Below, in pieces: positions 48,233 to 60,839 of a stretch of DNA of 64,000 bases (positions within the stretch are counted from its first letter, which is position 1; each line of letters begins with the position of its first letter). A model generated the notes under the pieces. That model did not search any database and had not been told where the DNA came from. It worked only from the letters and a program-made list of their open reading frames with translations. The DNA lies in assembly GCA_021234155.1 (NCBI GenBank), contig JAJEKV010000172.1, positions 124,001 to 188,000 of the forward strand. Direction: 5' to 3'. The stretch is from Isoetes taiwanensis (Eukaryota > Streptophyta > Lycopodiopsida > Isoetales > Isoetaceae). Position numbers and translations under genes: made by a program.

Positions 48233-49440
48233 AAAAAGCATAATATGAAACCTGAGTAACTAATATGTAGCATAATGTAATTTAATTACATACGCTTCAC
48301 CACAACATTTAATTGCTAAATGGTATAGATATATAATTTGATTCTTCACCACAACATTGTATCCTGTATATGAATGGCATAAAAGCATAATTTGTCTCTT
48401 TATCACAATGTTATGAAGAGCAACTGCAATCTTTAAAATAGTTCAGCACGTAATTCATGTGCATGAAATTCTCGGATGGAGCGATGACTTACATGCCTAT
48501 AGTAAATTTGGTCCGAGGTTTAAAAATCCATCATGATATGAGTTGAATATAGTGCTACATAAGATAATAGGCATAATCAGCAAGTTTCCTAATAGATCAA
48601 ACCCAGCCTACCAGGTACATACTTCCCCACAATTCCTATCAAGAAAATCACTATCTATAGTAGAAAACTTTCCTGCAAGAAAATCACTATCTATAGTAGA
48701 AAACTTTCCCGGCCTTTGTTGTGAATTCGGTTCTTAAGAGGAATACACATCTTGGCACCTAACACGCATCTATTTCCCAGTGTCGGGGCCTCAAAGCACA
48801 CCAATTTCAATTGAAGCAATTTGAACATAATATCCAATCTATTATTTAGTATCTCATGTGCTCCAAAACCGACTTCACATCCTTTAGTTGTTCATCAGCA
48901 ACTTTTCAGCCTTGTGGAAGCCTAAAAGCGATTGTTTCTTCCTTTCATAGAAAACCTTAGCTTTCACTTTCCTCTTCTCTTCCAATTCCTGTCCAATTAA
49001 CAACAGGCTGAAAGTCATAAAGTTTGCAACACCCATACACAAACATTATCCAACTGGAATTTAACAGCAGCCTTTGGCCTCCATGGATTCTTGTGGTGAG
49101 AAACCAAAGTGGGAAACTTTTTGCTTGTTAGCACAAGGATCTAGAAGCCTTGGAATTTGCTTAATAACCGTCTCAAAATCTAAAAATGCATGGTAATTTT
49201 GCAAGCTTCATTCGAATGAGCCATAAAACAATATCCAATAAGCTAATCTCAGATTAATCATTTGGTAGGATGTGAAAGCCTACCAAACCCGGCCGAAAAA
49301 TTGCTGTTTTATCTTAGATAACTTAACCAAACATATCCATATCATACACTATCAAAAAGATCTCGGAGAGAGCTTTCCAACATAATAAAAATCATCTCAA
49401 ATTTCTCAGATCAAACTTTATTATAAGAAATGTTGCTGTG
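48233..49440. other. nested DNA, no gene recognised
   Basis: A 36-bp unit ('caagaaaatcactatctatag...') is doubled at 48640-48710. Otherwise AT-rich without domains. Confidence 0.4.
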
Positions 49441-49445
49441 GGGGA

Positions 49446-49740
49446 AATTGCACTACATGCCCTTCAAGCCCCTTCATGTGCCCATTTTGCACCACACACA
49501 AAAAGAGGGCTTTTATTGTGAGCCATTGGTTGTTGACCATTGAAAAAAAAAAAAGGTTAAAATCAATGGCCCTTCATGTGCCCATTATGCACCACACGCA
49601 CAAAAAAAGGGCTTTTGTTGTGAGCCATTGGTTTGTTGACTATTGAAAAAAAAAGGCTAAAATCAATGGCTCAGAAATGGTGCACTCTAGATGTACGCAT
49701 TAGTACATCCATTTGAATACATCACGAAATCATAGGAAAC
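49446..49740. repeat. dispersed/tandem repeat with 'gtgagccattgg' units
   Basis: Two ~105-bp units ('cccttcatgtgcccatt..gtgagccattgg..accattg(A)n') lie in tandem. They are followed by 'agaaatggtgcactctagatg', which recurs at 54060-54205. Two poly-A runs (11 and 9 A) lie inside. Confidence 0.65.
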
Positions 49741-51156
49741 CCTTAGAACCATCATTCATTTAAATTGGATTTATGTCTGTTCCAAAAGCACGCCACTTTT
49801 GCAAACCCCTTATTCAATATAATGCTGTGGTGCTTGACATGTTATTATACAAAAGTACAATGTTTGAGCTCAAGGAAGAAATTGATGTTTGATTAGCATT
49901 TACAAACACTAGCACATTCATACACGCAATATAATAATGGCAATTATTATTGCTTTGTATTAAAATACATTGTCATATTACTTTTAAAAAAATCTCACTT
50001 AAAACCCTTGTGAGCTGTGTCAAATTGAAATTATCATACAAAACTAGAAAATTAAAGTCCAATAATACATTATTGAGACATTTGCTTCTCAGATAAAATA
50101 TAATTTATTAGTCTTTTTTTCCTTAAACATCAAACATGCTTCGACGAGATTTATCAACATATATTCCATTGAAGAGAAATATAGCGATTTTTTTTTCTCA
50201 TGTACTAAGCACATGATTTTGCGGTTATGAAGCGTGTATGGAGCGAAAGAATACATGCCAAGTGATTTGAGAAGGCCTGCTTAACAAAGTATGGAGACAC
50301 ATTATCACGCCAAGCGTGAATTAGCCCTTCATGATCATTGAGCAATCTAAGCGAAAAAAAGAGATATAGACAATGGCAATGCTTAAAACCAAATAAATAC
50401 AAACTTAAAACCGAATATGACCTACCATAAAGCATTCGGAGATGTTTCACCATGGATTGAGGCTAGTTTGCCACAAGTAAAGACTAGTCTCTCGCTTTTT
50501 ATTCCGTGAAAAAATATAAAGAAAAAAAGGCCATCATACCTCTTTCAAGCATCAACATAGCATAAAGATTTGTCCCGAAAGATGGTATTTATAAGGGTTT
50601 AATCATCGGCCATTCAGATGCTAAGCAGAACGGAGAGAAAAAAAGAAGATTGACGCACCTCCATGATGGCTAATACACCGGGGATGCCACACAGAGCAAG
50701 AGCATGCATATTCTTAGGACTCAAGCTGAAACAAGATGTTTTCAAACAAATATAGAATTCAAAATACCCCAAAAGCTGGCCTCGGATCGATCCAAACCCC
50801 GCACAGATGGAGCAAAGGCCACCTGGAGCATCACCGAGAAAAAGACCCCAGCAGATGGAGCAAAAGCGGATGGAGCATCCGAACAAAGGCTCGGCCCTTC
50901 ACCTGAAGAAGAGTTGGAGGTGGATTGGAGAAGAGGCTGAAAAACATCTGAGTGAAGAGGCTGGTGGAGAAGAAGGAGTCAAGATCCGGGCGAAAAGAAA
51001 AAAGTGGGAAAAAAATGTGTTCTGAGGGAGAGAAAAAATTTTTGAATTGTTTTTAGGGGAGGCATTTCCCCGGACGGAAAGGCCACACGGGAAAAAAAGG
51101 ACGCTTTAAAATGGCCAATTTCCCGACATAAACCAAAGTAAATGAATGATGGTTTT
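49741..51156. other. nested DNA with possible captured exon-like pieces
   Basis: Minus-strand frames at 50205-50453 (LLNDHEGLIHAWRDNVSPYF) and 50614-50886 (NMHALALCGIPGVLAIMEV) look protein-like but are unassigned. They lie in an order that could be exons of a gene fragment. I cannot identify a family. Confidence 0.3.
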
Positions 51157-51208
51157 AGTGAAAAGCGCACAAAAACACAAAAACCCCCGCTATTGTGCTA
51201 GATATTCA
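51157..51208. repeat. dispersed repeat end, copy 1
   Basis: 'gtgaaaagcgcacaaaa' to 'gctagatattc' is nearly repeated at 54213-54263. It may be the terminus of a dispersed element. Confidence 0.55.
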
Positions 51209-51209
51209 C

Positions 51210-51710
51210 CGACAACTACCATTAACAATCACGGACAACTCATTATTAACATTATTAACACAAACCATTGCATTTAACACATTTAAATTAAAAATCCCTT
51301 GAACCCCCCTTTGGTTTGGGTGCATATTCACCGCGAGGGGGTTACCCAGCAACGAGAGCTATCTGATGGGCATATTTGCCCTTTTATTCCAAGATCTGGA
51401 CTACATAGCGATCCTCGTTTGTCAGGTATGCATGTACAAGTTTTTTATATCTTGTATATTAAGGTTTGCAAAATACTATAAGGTTTGAGAGAATATACTT
51501 AATGGTGTTAATTTTGTACATGTATTATAAATATATTTTTGGGGCTCGGCGCCTACGTAACCCTCAGGTAATGAATATGCACCCAAACCAAAGCGGGGTT
51601 CAAGGGGGATTTTAATTTAAATGTGTTAAATGCAATGGTTTGTGTTAATAATGTTAATGGTAGTTGTTGGTGATTGTTATATTAAAAAATTTTGGGCCCT
51701 TCGGCCCTAA
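51210..51710. mobile_element. long-TIR (foldback) MITE, copy B
   Basis: Two inverted arms of about 140 bp (51210-51350, 51570-51710) enclose a ~220-bp loop similar to copy A ('caacgagagct', 'cctcgtttgt', 'tttgcaaaatactataag'). The right end is GGGCCCTTCGGCCCTAA. The left arm contains a small internal duplication and has lost its tip. Confidence 0.8.
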
Positions 51711-54059
51711 CTAAAGCAAACATAGGTAAACTTTATGGGCATAAATATTAATTACTAAAAGCACAATAACATCATGTCAAACAAATTATTTCCATTGCAA
51801 AGAACTATGAGTACATCAGGTAATCAAATATCTAGCATTATATTCATTATCATGTCAATATAACAATACAAGAATCATGTAAACTATTGTAAATCGCACA
51901 TTGTCATGCATATGCTAGTGCATATGGTAACATGTGTTGGTATCAATGTACATCAACCATCAACCTTACAATGGAACCTGATTTATCAACCCAATTTACA
52001 TACAATGCCCCAATTTATCAAATTAGATGGTCCGACAAGAGAGAAACGAGAATGTAATGAATTATAAACCATCAAACCGCATACACCCTCACGACTTCCA
52101 GTCTTGAAGTTTTGTGCATTCTTGAAGAAGGCCCAAAGCGTTGTCTTTGGGTATAGGCATACCGCTGCTGCATCATCTTTGAGGACATGATTGCACGCAA
52201 CCACACTTGTTGCTCGGTCCCTTAGCAATCGTTGATAACAACAAACAGACATTCTAACTTGAACAAAATTGTACAGAAAAAAAATGCACTCCATGAAAAT
52301 ATCCAAGCATTATAAAGTGCCCTACGGATGAGGCACTCTGACACAAAAAAGCAAAGCGAGAAAGAAAAACCTGGCCAAATCTTTGTCTCACAACCATCCA
52401 TGAATTAAATTTGCATTGTACAGGGCCATCCTAAAAGAGCCAATTATCAGCTTCATTATGGCATATGTGCATCCAAATAAAGCATATTATATAGACCAAA
52501 TAAAATGCAAGACTCATAATCCTCCTACTTTTAGATTCGGATGTTGACCCATTTAATAATCCATTTATGCATGTTGCCCAAATTGTAACTAGCAAAATCG
52601 TTTGCATCCTAATAATGGTCATAAACCAAGTTTGCATGTTGTTTCAAGGATAGGGCCCTTCATTTTTGCAAGACAAGTAAACTCATACCATGTGCAATGG
52701 AGGTGTATAACATGGTTACCTTTTTCAAGACTTCTTTATCAATAAAGTTCTACAAACTTCCTTGTAGATGTTATTGCATTTTCTCACACCGCGTGATCTA
52801 TAATAGACAAAGCATGACCTCCTTTACTCAAATCCTCTCGAGGAAACATATTACCAAACTCAGAGATGTGCAAAGGATGGTACCCCAACCTGAAGAGAAT
52901 GTCGACCTATGCGATGAATAGAATGCACTACACCGCGGCTCAAATGGTCTCATACTTCTGCGATATACCGCAAGGGTAGTTAGCCGTAAACCATTAGCAA
53001 GCATTGTTTGTAATACCTATGCCTCTCATCCTGATTAAAGCTCTATGATGGCCTTTATACCAAGTGTAATGCATTGTAAAAGAAATACATCTTGAGGAAG
53101 CTTCTCCGCAAAGAAACTCCAAATCGGAACTCCACAACCTTTTCATGATTCCCAATCTTCATAAAATAGCGGATCACTATGAACATTCCTCAAAACCATA
53201 TCCATACAGAGCTATTATATCGCTCATGTCGGATTTTAGTAATGCGCCTTGCTTTCAAAAATCTGCAACTAATATAGCTGGTACGGAACGGTTTCTTTGC
53301 GCCCTGTGGAAATGCATGGCGGCTCGTGATTTTCGCCAAAAACCTATGCATATATCTCGCTTGTAAACCCATGCTCAGAGTTCGGCCGCAAAACCCATGA
53401 TGTATCTCAGAGGGTCGGCCGCGAAATCGCGGATCGCAAAACCGGGACCGCAAAGACCCGATCAGCAGAAACTTGATCAGAAAGACCGGGACCAAGAAAA
53501 AGGCAAATCTTCCCAAGAATCAAGCTAAAATTGCCTAAAACCAAGCTTATGCCAATATCCGCCAATATTCGGTTTAGGAGCCCAACCCTAGAAAATTTGA
53601 CGCACGTAATATCAAGAGCTTTTAATATCACAAGAAAAGCCCTTCAAATACCCTTCAAGAGCCGATATCACAAGATCCGAAGGAATTAGTAGGAAAATAT
53701 GCGTATACAAGAGACTAAAGGTCGGGTTTCTAAATACTGGCCATTATTCGCCTAACAACATATCCAATGGTGACCAAAACATGTCCAACTGAAATGAAGC
53801 CCATGTTTTAGGTTATCCTCATGCCTAAGATGCTAAGAACTCTGCTGAGAATTGATGCTTGAGGAAGAAATCGACTCGATACAATCAGAGGCTCAAGAAG
53901 CCGTGACTTCCAATTTCTTCCATCGTTAGATCAAAAAGGGCATCTCCCTCCCCCGCTTCATTCAAAGGGCCAATCTTATCTTGCTAATCCCTCAAGAAAG
54001 GTGCATTTGCAAGCCCCGCTTTGAGCCATAAAATGCTATTCATGAGGCTTGCATGTTCA
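51711..54059. other. nested DNA, no gene recognised
   Basis: The minus frame at 51986-52306 (LLRDRATSVVACNHVLKDDAA) is protein-like but unassigned. Around 53380-53500 there are short alternating 'cgcaaaaccgggaccgcaaagacc' phrases. No element borders were found. Confidence 0.35.
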
Positions 54060-54263
54060 GCCCCTAAAATAAAAGAGGGCTTGCATGTTGTGAACCTTTG
54101 GATGTTGGACCATTGAAAAAAAACTAAATCAACGACTAAGAAATGGTGCACTCTAGATGCACGATTAGTACATCCATTCGAACACGCCATGAAATCTTAG
54201 GAAAAGCCTTTGTGAAAAGCGCACAAAACACAAAGAAAACCCCCTATTATGCTACATATTCGA
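54060..54263. repeat. dispersed repeat, second copy
   Basis: Contains 'gaaatggtgcactctagatg' as in 49640-49720 and 'gtgaaaagcgcacaaaa' as in 51157-51208. It ends at the point where gag-like sequence resumes, so it may be one edge of the DNA that split gypsy relic 1. Confidence 0.55.
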
Positions 54264-54289
54264 TGCGGAGAGTGTGAACTAAAGATAAA

Positions 54290-54862
54290 GAAAGATTTAA
54301 CACCTACATGAGCAGATGCCAAAAATGCTATGTAACAATCCCCAACTCTTTTCTTAGTCATGGCCTTTATTAATGGCTTGGAAATTGCTCAAAATCCACG
54401 CTATTGAGGGTTTTGACTCTATTAATAAAGTTTTTGCTAAAATCAAAATGCTCTCTACCTTATTTAATAAACATCAGCAATCTTCCATCAGGATCCGTTC
54501 TACCCTGATGCCACTGATGCTAGTTATGATCATCATCGTCCTATTCCTGTTTATGATATACAGAAGGACAAGAGAAAATATAAGGAGGAGGAGATTGATT
54601 CTCAAGTATTGGAGGTCAAAGCAGATCTGTCCAAAGTCACTGAAGCTCTAGCAGAGGTAACTAAGCAACTTGTTGAGCTCAAGGCATCTAGGAGAGGTAA
54701 GATCTATTCAAAATGCATTTATTGTAATAGGAACACACATCCATCTAATATTTGCAATTGGAGAGTGTGTTCTAAATGTGATAACACTTTGGGAAGGAAT
54801 GTCCTGTTTGTGTTTTTTATAAAGAAATTGGTCATATCGATGTCAATCAGTTAAAGAATATT
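54290..54862 (+). pseudogene. gag C-terminal part with zinc knuckle
   Basis: Visible pieces: AFINGLEIAQNP, then EEEIDSQVLEVKADLSKV and LAEVTKQLVELKASRRG (a coiled-coil-like stretch). CIYCNRNTHPSNIC follows (C-x2-C-x4-H-x4-C). The same order, EEIS..LQATNL then CCHC, is seen at 60.3-60.6 kb. Confidence 0.65.
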
Positions 54863-55700
54863 TTGCTAAACAAGAAAGAAAAAGAAGTCAGAACTAAGTC
54901 ATTCTGTGAATTTGCTGAAGCTAGTGCTTCTATAAGGTTTGTACAAGCTACAGAAGCTCCAAAGGCTGAAGAAGTTATGGTGCTGCAGACCAGAAGTGTG
55001 AATGAGTCTAATAGGTATGCTGAATCGAGTGGCCATGTGTCTAATGCTCCTAGAGTACCAACACCATCAACTTCTATTACAGAAGTACCCCTCTTAAGTA
55101 GTCACTCTACCTCCTCACTAAAAATTGGTAAGAAAAATCAAGATTTTGATGAAATTGATGCTTTGCTCAAGAATTCTAAAGTAAGTGTAGATCTCTTTAC
55201 TTTGTTGAAGATTGCACCTAGCTATAGAAAGAGATTGCTACAAAAAACTGATTGCAATGAACCTGTGATTTGTGTGAACTTTGCTGATGCTATTAACCTT
55301 ATTTTGGCTCAGAACCTCGAAGTCCCTGGAGCATTTATATGTTCAGCAACCTTAGGGGGCTATACCTTCTCTAATATGTTTCTGGATGGTGGATCCCCCC
55401 TGAATATCATGCCCTATCATGTTATGAAGAAATGTAGCCTTGAAGTTGATAAAAGATCTTCTGTTTTGTTGAAATCTTTTACAATGCTAAGATAGCACCT
55501 GTTGGCATAGTAACTAAAGTTCTTGTCAGCAGAGAAGATATAATTGTGGCTGCTAATTTTATTGTAGTGGCTTTTGAAGATGTAGGAGAGGATTCAGATA
55601 TCTATACCTTTTGCTTGCGAGAAGGTGGATGGCTACAATTGATGTTAGGACTGTTTGGTCTCAAGGGAGGTGTACAATCTCAAATGTCTCACAAATAGCT
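54863..55700 (+). pseudogene. Ty3/gypsy aspartic protease region
   Basis: The 210-codon frame ends in LGGYTFSNMFLDGGSPLNIM, a retropepsin-like active site in which the usual D-S/T-G is D-G-G. The upstream VDLFTLLKIAPSYRKRL phrase has a counterpart in relic 2 (LDVLTLLRIAPSYRERV). A frame break follows near 55495 and the flap/C-terminal part continues with GIVTKVLVSREDIIVAANF. Confidence 0.65.
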
Positions 55701-55889
55701 ACCATTTATAACTAAGATGGCTCCTATGGCTCAAGTAAAGAGGTGCATTTCGTTGAAGAACTATTGTTATAAGAATTTTTGGGATCTTATAGTTTGGCGC
55801 CTGCCAAACCAAAGCAATGTAACATTATTCCACTGGTTATGGAATGTGCATCATCCCTCAAGCAAAATAAAGAAGGTTTCTTGTGGCTT

Positions 55890-56235
55890 GATGGGCTCTA
55901 AAAGATGAAATGTTACGTCATCTGCTGCCTCTTCTAACAAACTTTTGGCTAAAGTAGGAAGAATTTATCCTTAAATCACTTCAAATGTAGCAGAGTGCAA
56001 GGCTCTAATTGTAGATCTTCATGAGGCTAAAGCAACGGATATTTCTCACATACATATCTTCGGTGATTCTCAATTGGTGTGCAGACAGGTTAGTGGTAAG
56101 TATCAAGCCAAAAATGTTGACATGGAGGTTCTAAGAAGCAAGTTACGGGAGTGCTTGCAAGTTTTACTTTCTGGAATATGACTCACATTCCAAGAGAACA
56201 AAATTGGGAGACTAATGAGAAAGATCTATGTTTCT
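55890..56235 (+). pseudogene. RVT_3-type RNase H directly after protease
   Basis: The frame at 55970-56160 reads ITSNVAECKALIVDLHEA (conserved Glu), HIHIFGDSQLVCRQVSGKY (conserved Asp), and further on MTHIPREQNWE in place of the N-x2-AD end. This is the archaeal/plant-type RNase H fold (RVT_3), not the usual Ty3 RNase H. It sits where reverse transcriptase would be expected. Nothing of RT follows. Confidence 0.65.
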
Positions 56236-57699
56236 AGTAGACCTACCTCCTTCTCAATCGATTCTGTTCGTGCTTAAGCTTGGTTTTGCTCACCGATCTT
56301 TCAGTCTCTTGGCGTTAGATAAGGTTTTAGATGGAATATTTAGATTCTTCAACATTTGGCAGTAGAATGATGCTGGAAGGCACATTAGTGTGGTCAGGCC
56401 TTGCACTCACTACAAGGTCTTGTAGCTTTTGCTCTCTGTGTTGTTTCATTTTGAATATTTCCATATAGGAATTGATTGCTAGCCATATAGTTGCAGGGAT
56501 CTTATTTTGGTTCCAAAGCTGCATTCAATGTGGCGTTTGATAATTGACTTAGTCTGTATTAACGTGCTTAAGATCTACTCAGAGTAGAGAGCTCCATCTT
56601 CGTGCGGATTGAGCAAGCCCCTGAAATGATTAAATTGACAGGATGTGTTTCAAATCTTTGAGCTTGTTGCTGAACAGTGCTTTCTCAATGGGGACATAAG
56701 AGAGGCTTATATGTCTAGTGCGCGAAACTTATCATGGCAACTTCTGGACCTCGGTTACTCGTGCTATCATGCTATCAGGTGGTACTACTTTGGGGGCATC
56801 CAATTTGATCCATATGAGGTTTTACATAGTATGAGGTTCGTCCTTGCACTTCTATATAGCCAGTTTAATTCCTGCTCTGCAGAGATATGTTACCTAAAGG
56901 TTTGATGGGCTTTGGGTGCACACGAAGCTCCGCTTATCTTGTGACTGATGGGCCTTTGCATGATGGTAATTGCTATCTATATGGAAGAGGTATTGAGGAA
57001 GGAAGCTGGTGTCTATGCTAGGTCTTGAGTGGGTCATCTAAGTATCTCCAACTTTCATGTGCTCATTTTGAAGCAATTCCTTACATGGGTTCCAGTTAGG
57101 CCCGTGATCTTCTATCCCAGCTAGAAGAAGCTTTTGCACAGATGGCATTGTAAACAATGGTATGTGGAGAGCTATATGTCTTTAGAAGACGAGAGGCTTC
57201 TATTGTACGTATGCTTGGCACTAGTAGGGGACAAGCATGCTGGAGTTAGATGCAGATGGACTACACTTGGTTCTTAATTCCAACACAGGTGTTTGTGGTG
57301 GTAGCTAGGTAGTATTCTTCTATTAGTCATCACCTGAACAGTTGCAACTTTCGGAGGAAGGATCTTCATGGGAATTTTATCTCTGGGTGTAGTAGCGGAG
57401 TGGAGTCCTTGGCATAGCATTGTTGGCCGTGGCAATTTACATGAGCAAGTTTTAATTGATTTATCTCAGAGCCCTTTTTTTTTCTTGAGGTTAATGGAGC
57501 ATGATGGTGGTTACATAAGTAGCTGATTGTAGGAAATTGAGGAATTATCTTCCATAGTACTTGGATGCTGGGAAGAGGCTTGTTGCCCCTTGAAGTGGCA
57601 ACATGAAGAAGAGATGAAGATATGAAGAAAATTCTAAGTATTGGAGGAGCTATTAAGGAAAAGTATCAGGCTGAAAGAGAATCTAGGCCAGGTGAGTAC
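56236..57699. other. no supported gene
   Basis: An 86-codon frame at 56645-56905 is unassigned. Could be remaining element sequence of relic 1 or unrelated DNA. No LTR border was found. Confidence 0.35.
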
Positions 57700-59639
57700 C
57701 CCTGCCAAAACCTCTAGCCAAAACTAGCCATCCTTGATTTTTTTCCCAAATTTTTTGAGCCTATCTCCTATTTTTCCTTGAATTTCCCCTATCGCTAGCC
57801 AAATATGCTTCTAAAGATGCCTAAAAATCCAAAAAATCTATACCTTTGCCAAGTGGCATCCTAGTCATCATCCTAAAATGCCAAAGATGTCAAAAAGCCA
57901 AGTGAAAGTCAAAAAGGAAAGCCAAAAGGCACACTTTCCAAAAATACCCTGCCACGTCATCAAAGTCAAAATGCCACCTAGGATGGCCACCTTGCTCAAA
58001 AATGCTTTGTCATCCAACTTTGGATTTATATCTTTGCCACTTGGGCCAAAATCATGCCACCTCATCAAAAAAAATATCAAGGGGCATTTGAAATCCGAGA
58101 GAAATTTCACTTAGGCAAAAAGCCATGTTTGACTTTGCCACATCATCCTTCACTATGCCAAGTCATCATTTCATCATGTCACTATCCATTGCCCAATCAC
58201 CATTGGTTCACCTTTTTGCCAAAAATCAAAGTGCCATTTTTCAAAATTTGACCACATCATCTTGTAGCCCCAATGAAAATATGCCACTTGGCACAAAAAA
58301 TTTCAAAAAGACCTTATATAGACCTTTGAATTCCAATTCTTGGGAATCGTGCCCTTTGAAAAAATATAAAAAATTATCCTATTCTACCCCCCCGACCTAG
58401 ATTCCTTTTCAGTAATCACCCCTCCATTGGCTCACGGGGCGTGTGGGTGTGGAGGTACCGAATCCCACGTGGGCAAGACACATCAATTTACAAGTTTGCG
58501 TGGATGGGCTATATCCATTGGCTGACTTTTTCGATTTCGGCACTGTGGGATATATCCATTGAAGAAAATTGCCGCCAAGATCCATTAGGGTTCTATGATT
58601 CTCGGCTTCAGCGCACTTTGAGTGATGCTTGAGCGATTCGCTGATCATAACCGACTTCGGAGCCAATCGAATCATGAAGAAGATGCGAATTAATAGAGAT
58701 CATGCCAGAAGCGAGTATTGCCTATTTTGGGAAAAAAGAGTTAGTAGCCATATGCGGACAAATTGAGCTCTAACTACCCGACACGAGTCTATAAAGACGA
58801 TCCGAGCCGTATTCCACACGGGAGGAGAGGGAGATTTTGATTAGAAACCATGCCCTTGTTCTTGAAAGCCAAGATTTTTGAAGTTACGATACAAATTCTA
58901 TTTTGAGTGATCGAATGGATTACCCGATGCTGTATTATGTTCCTAAGATAATCCGAGAAAAAGTTTTCTTGAGCAATTCATGGTGTTTTTTTCTTCAATC
59001 GATTTACGAGTTTTTTTCAAAAATTAGGGTTTTCCCATTTTTACATGCGGGTCCATTACGCTTAACTTTGCCACAATTCCCCATCAATTTTTATCAACAA
59101 ATGAGTTGAAATCAATTCAAGTTATCCGATATTATCTAGATTTAGCTAAATTGATAGCTATCCCGAGAATTTGTTCAAAAATTCATCCGCATTCAAAGGA
59201 AGTTTATGCAGATCCCCAAGTTTTTCTTCAATCATTTTCACTACCTTGTTGCGTAAAACATTCGGTTGTACACATATCACCTCATTCCCTCACATTTGCA
59301 CCTCTTTTCTCATCTTTTCACATCCCTCACCACATCTTTGGCTCTCTGCACCCTAAAACAGAATTTGGCAAGTATCTTTAGGAAATCCCACAATTTAGAG
59401 ATTTGTGCATCACCAGTTTTGCAAGGAGGATGTGTGAAAGGCAACATCTTTTGGGAGGTCTCAAGAGATTCTCTAAAAAACTCTTGCAAAAACTTGAGAG
59501 CCCTCATGGTGAGGCACCCAATGAAGACTGTACAGATATGGATGGTGATGGAGAGCCTAGCCACGGCAAGATATGCCTTTGGAGCACGGGTTGGCAAAGA
59601 AGAAGAAGGCCCCAAAGCTAAAGACACCTCTACAGGCAA
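57700..59639 (+). other. probable LTR and leader of gypsy relic 2, with TGCCAC-TCATC repeats
   Basis: Between 57840 and 58310 the phrases TGCCACxTCATC, TGCCACTTGG and 'caaagtcaaaatgccac' recur about ten times in irregular spacing. The stretch lies upstream of a gag, so an LTR/leader role is likely. No TG...CA borders or primer site could be fixed. A gag-start-like frame ends at 59667. Confidence 0.4.
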
Positions 59640-60190
59640 CTATGCTGACCCTATCTTGGGAGGTTGAGGCGCCTCCTTTACCGACCCCTTTATGACAGTA
59701 AAGAAACCCCTTGAGGTATTTCTAAACTCATTTGATGATTATTTTAGGAATCATGCTCCTAGAGGTATGACCAAGTTGGAATTGTTCAAGCTTTCTTTAT
59801 CTCGATGATCTTGCTACTAAATGGTTTAACACTCAAAGAAAGATTTATGGTGTTCACACATTTGAAGAGATGAGGAGCAGATTCATTGATAGGTTTGGCG
59901 GAATCGTGACTCGAAACTTTGCTTGAAAGAATCGCATTCTCTTTCTATTAGAAGTGATGAAAGCATAGAAGCTTATGTTGATAGATTTGAGCATGTGATA
60001 AAGTGTGAGTCAAAGGGTGTTGATAATCCTCCTTTGCATTTGATCAACGCTTTCTTGCATGGTTTGAAGTTCAGACCTCTGTTTACAAGAAGTTAATGAA
60101 GATACATCAACAACAACGTTTTGAGACATTACCAAGGGTATTTTCCAAAGCAATTGAGATCAGCAGGGCTAAGGGCTGCATTTTCTACTT
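59640..60190 (+). pseudogene. gag core
   Basis: Pieces in changing frames: LEVFLNSFDDYFRNHAPRG, MTKLELFKLSL, then RKIYGVHTFEEMRSRFIDRF, and DESIEAYVDRFEHVIKCES followed by LINAFLHGL. This is the pattern of retrotransposon gag (Retrotrans_gag type). There are stops and single-base shifts. Confidence 0.75.
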
Positions 60191-60279
60191 TTGGAGCATG
60201 TTGATCTTGATTATTTCAATGATTTAGAGACTAACTATGAACTTTGTGTGTATAGTGAAGAAGAAAAATTCTTTTGAAG

Positions 60280-60640
60280 AAGATATGAGAGAAGAGATTT
60301 CTAAGTTGCAAGCTACTAACCTCAAAATTGCAACCCGAACATGCCAGACTGCAGAGAGACACTTATGGAGGTTACCAAGCAACCTCTCTCGAGCTCAAGA
60401 AGGCTCCAAGACCAAGAGATGAGGCATCCGACTTCAAGTCTTTAGATTCTACAAAGCGTAGCATTGTACCTACTGTAGAAGCCGGGCCATTCAGGAAAGT
60501 AATTGCTGGTCCAAGCCTTGCCCTAGATGTGATAGAAAGGGCCACACTGGTAAGGAGTGCCCTGTGTGTTCATATTGTAAAGAAACAGGCCATTATGAAG
60601 ACAGGTGCAGGATCAAAGAGTATATGTTGAAAGATAAAGG
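60280..60640 (+). pseudogene. gag tail with CCHC zinc knuckles
   Basis: REEISKLQATNLKIAT is followed by CPRCDRKGHTGKEC and CSYCKETGHYEDRC, each C-x2-C-x4-H-x4-C. An extra CTYC pair precedes them. Nucleic-acid binding is the family role. Confidence 0.75.
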
Positions 60641-60839
60641 TAAGATCAGATGCATCCTCTTCTCATCTTTGTTTCTCGATTTAAGAGAAGGAGGTGATGA
60701 ACTGAAGAGAAGAAGAGGTCTTGGCTGGTACTCCTATAGCCTAAGATCAGGACCTCGCAAGCCAACATGCCTAGAAATAGCATAGCTCCTCCGCCCCTCT
60801 GTGAGTTCAGAGCAGTTTCACCTCAAAATGACAGCCTCG

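Larger units (their letters stand above)
47360..56235 (+). mobile_element. Ty3/gypsy relic 1, split by about 6.5 kb of nested DNA
   Basis: The gag N-terminal part is at 47360-47743. The gag C-terminal part, zinc knuckle, protease and RNase H follow in order at about 54290-56235. The pieces share layout and wording with the relic at 59640-64000, so they are read as one element interrupted between 47744 and about 54265. RT and integrase are absent after 56235. Confidence 0.6.

Noticed and set aside
54373-54651. 92-codon membrane-like protein (MLVMIIIVLFLFMI)
   Set aside because: It is an out-of-frame reading of the gag C-terminal region; the neighbouring frame carries the acidic and coiled-coil gag wording.
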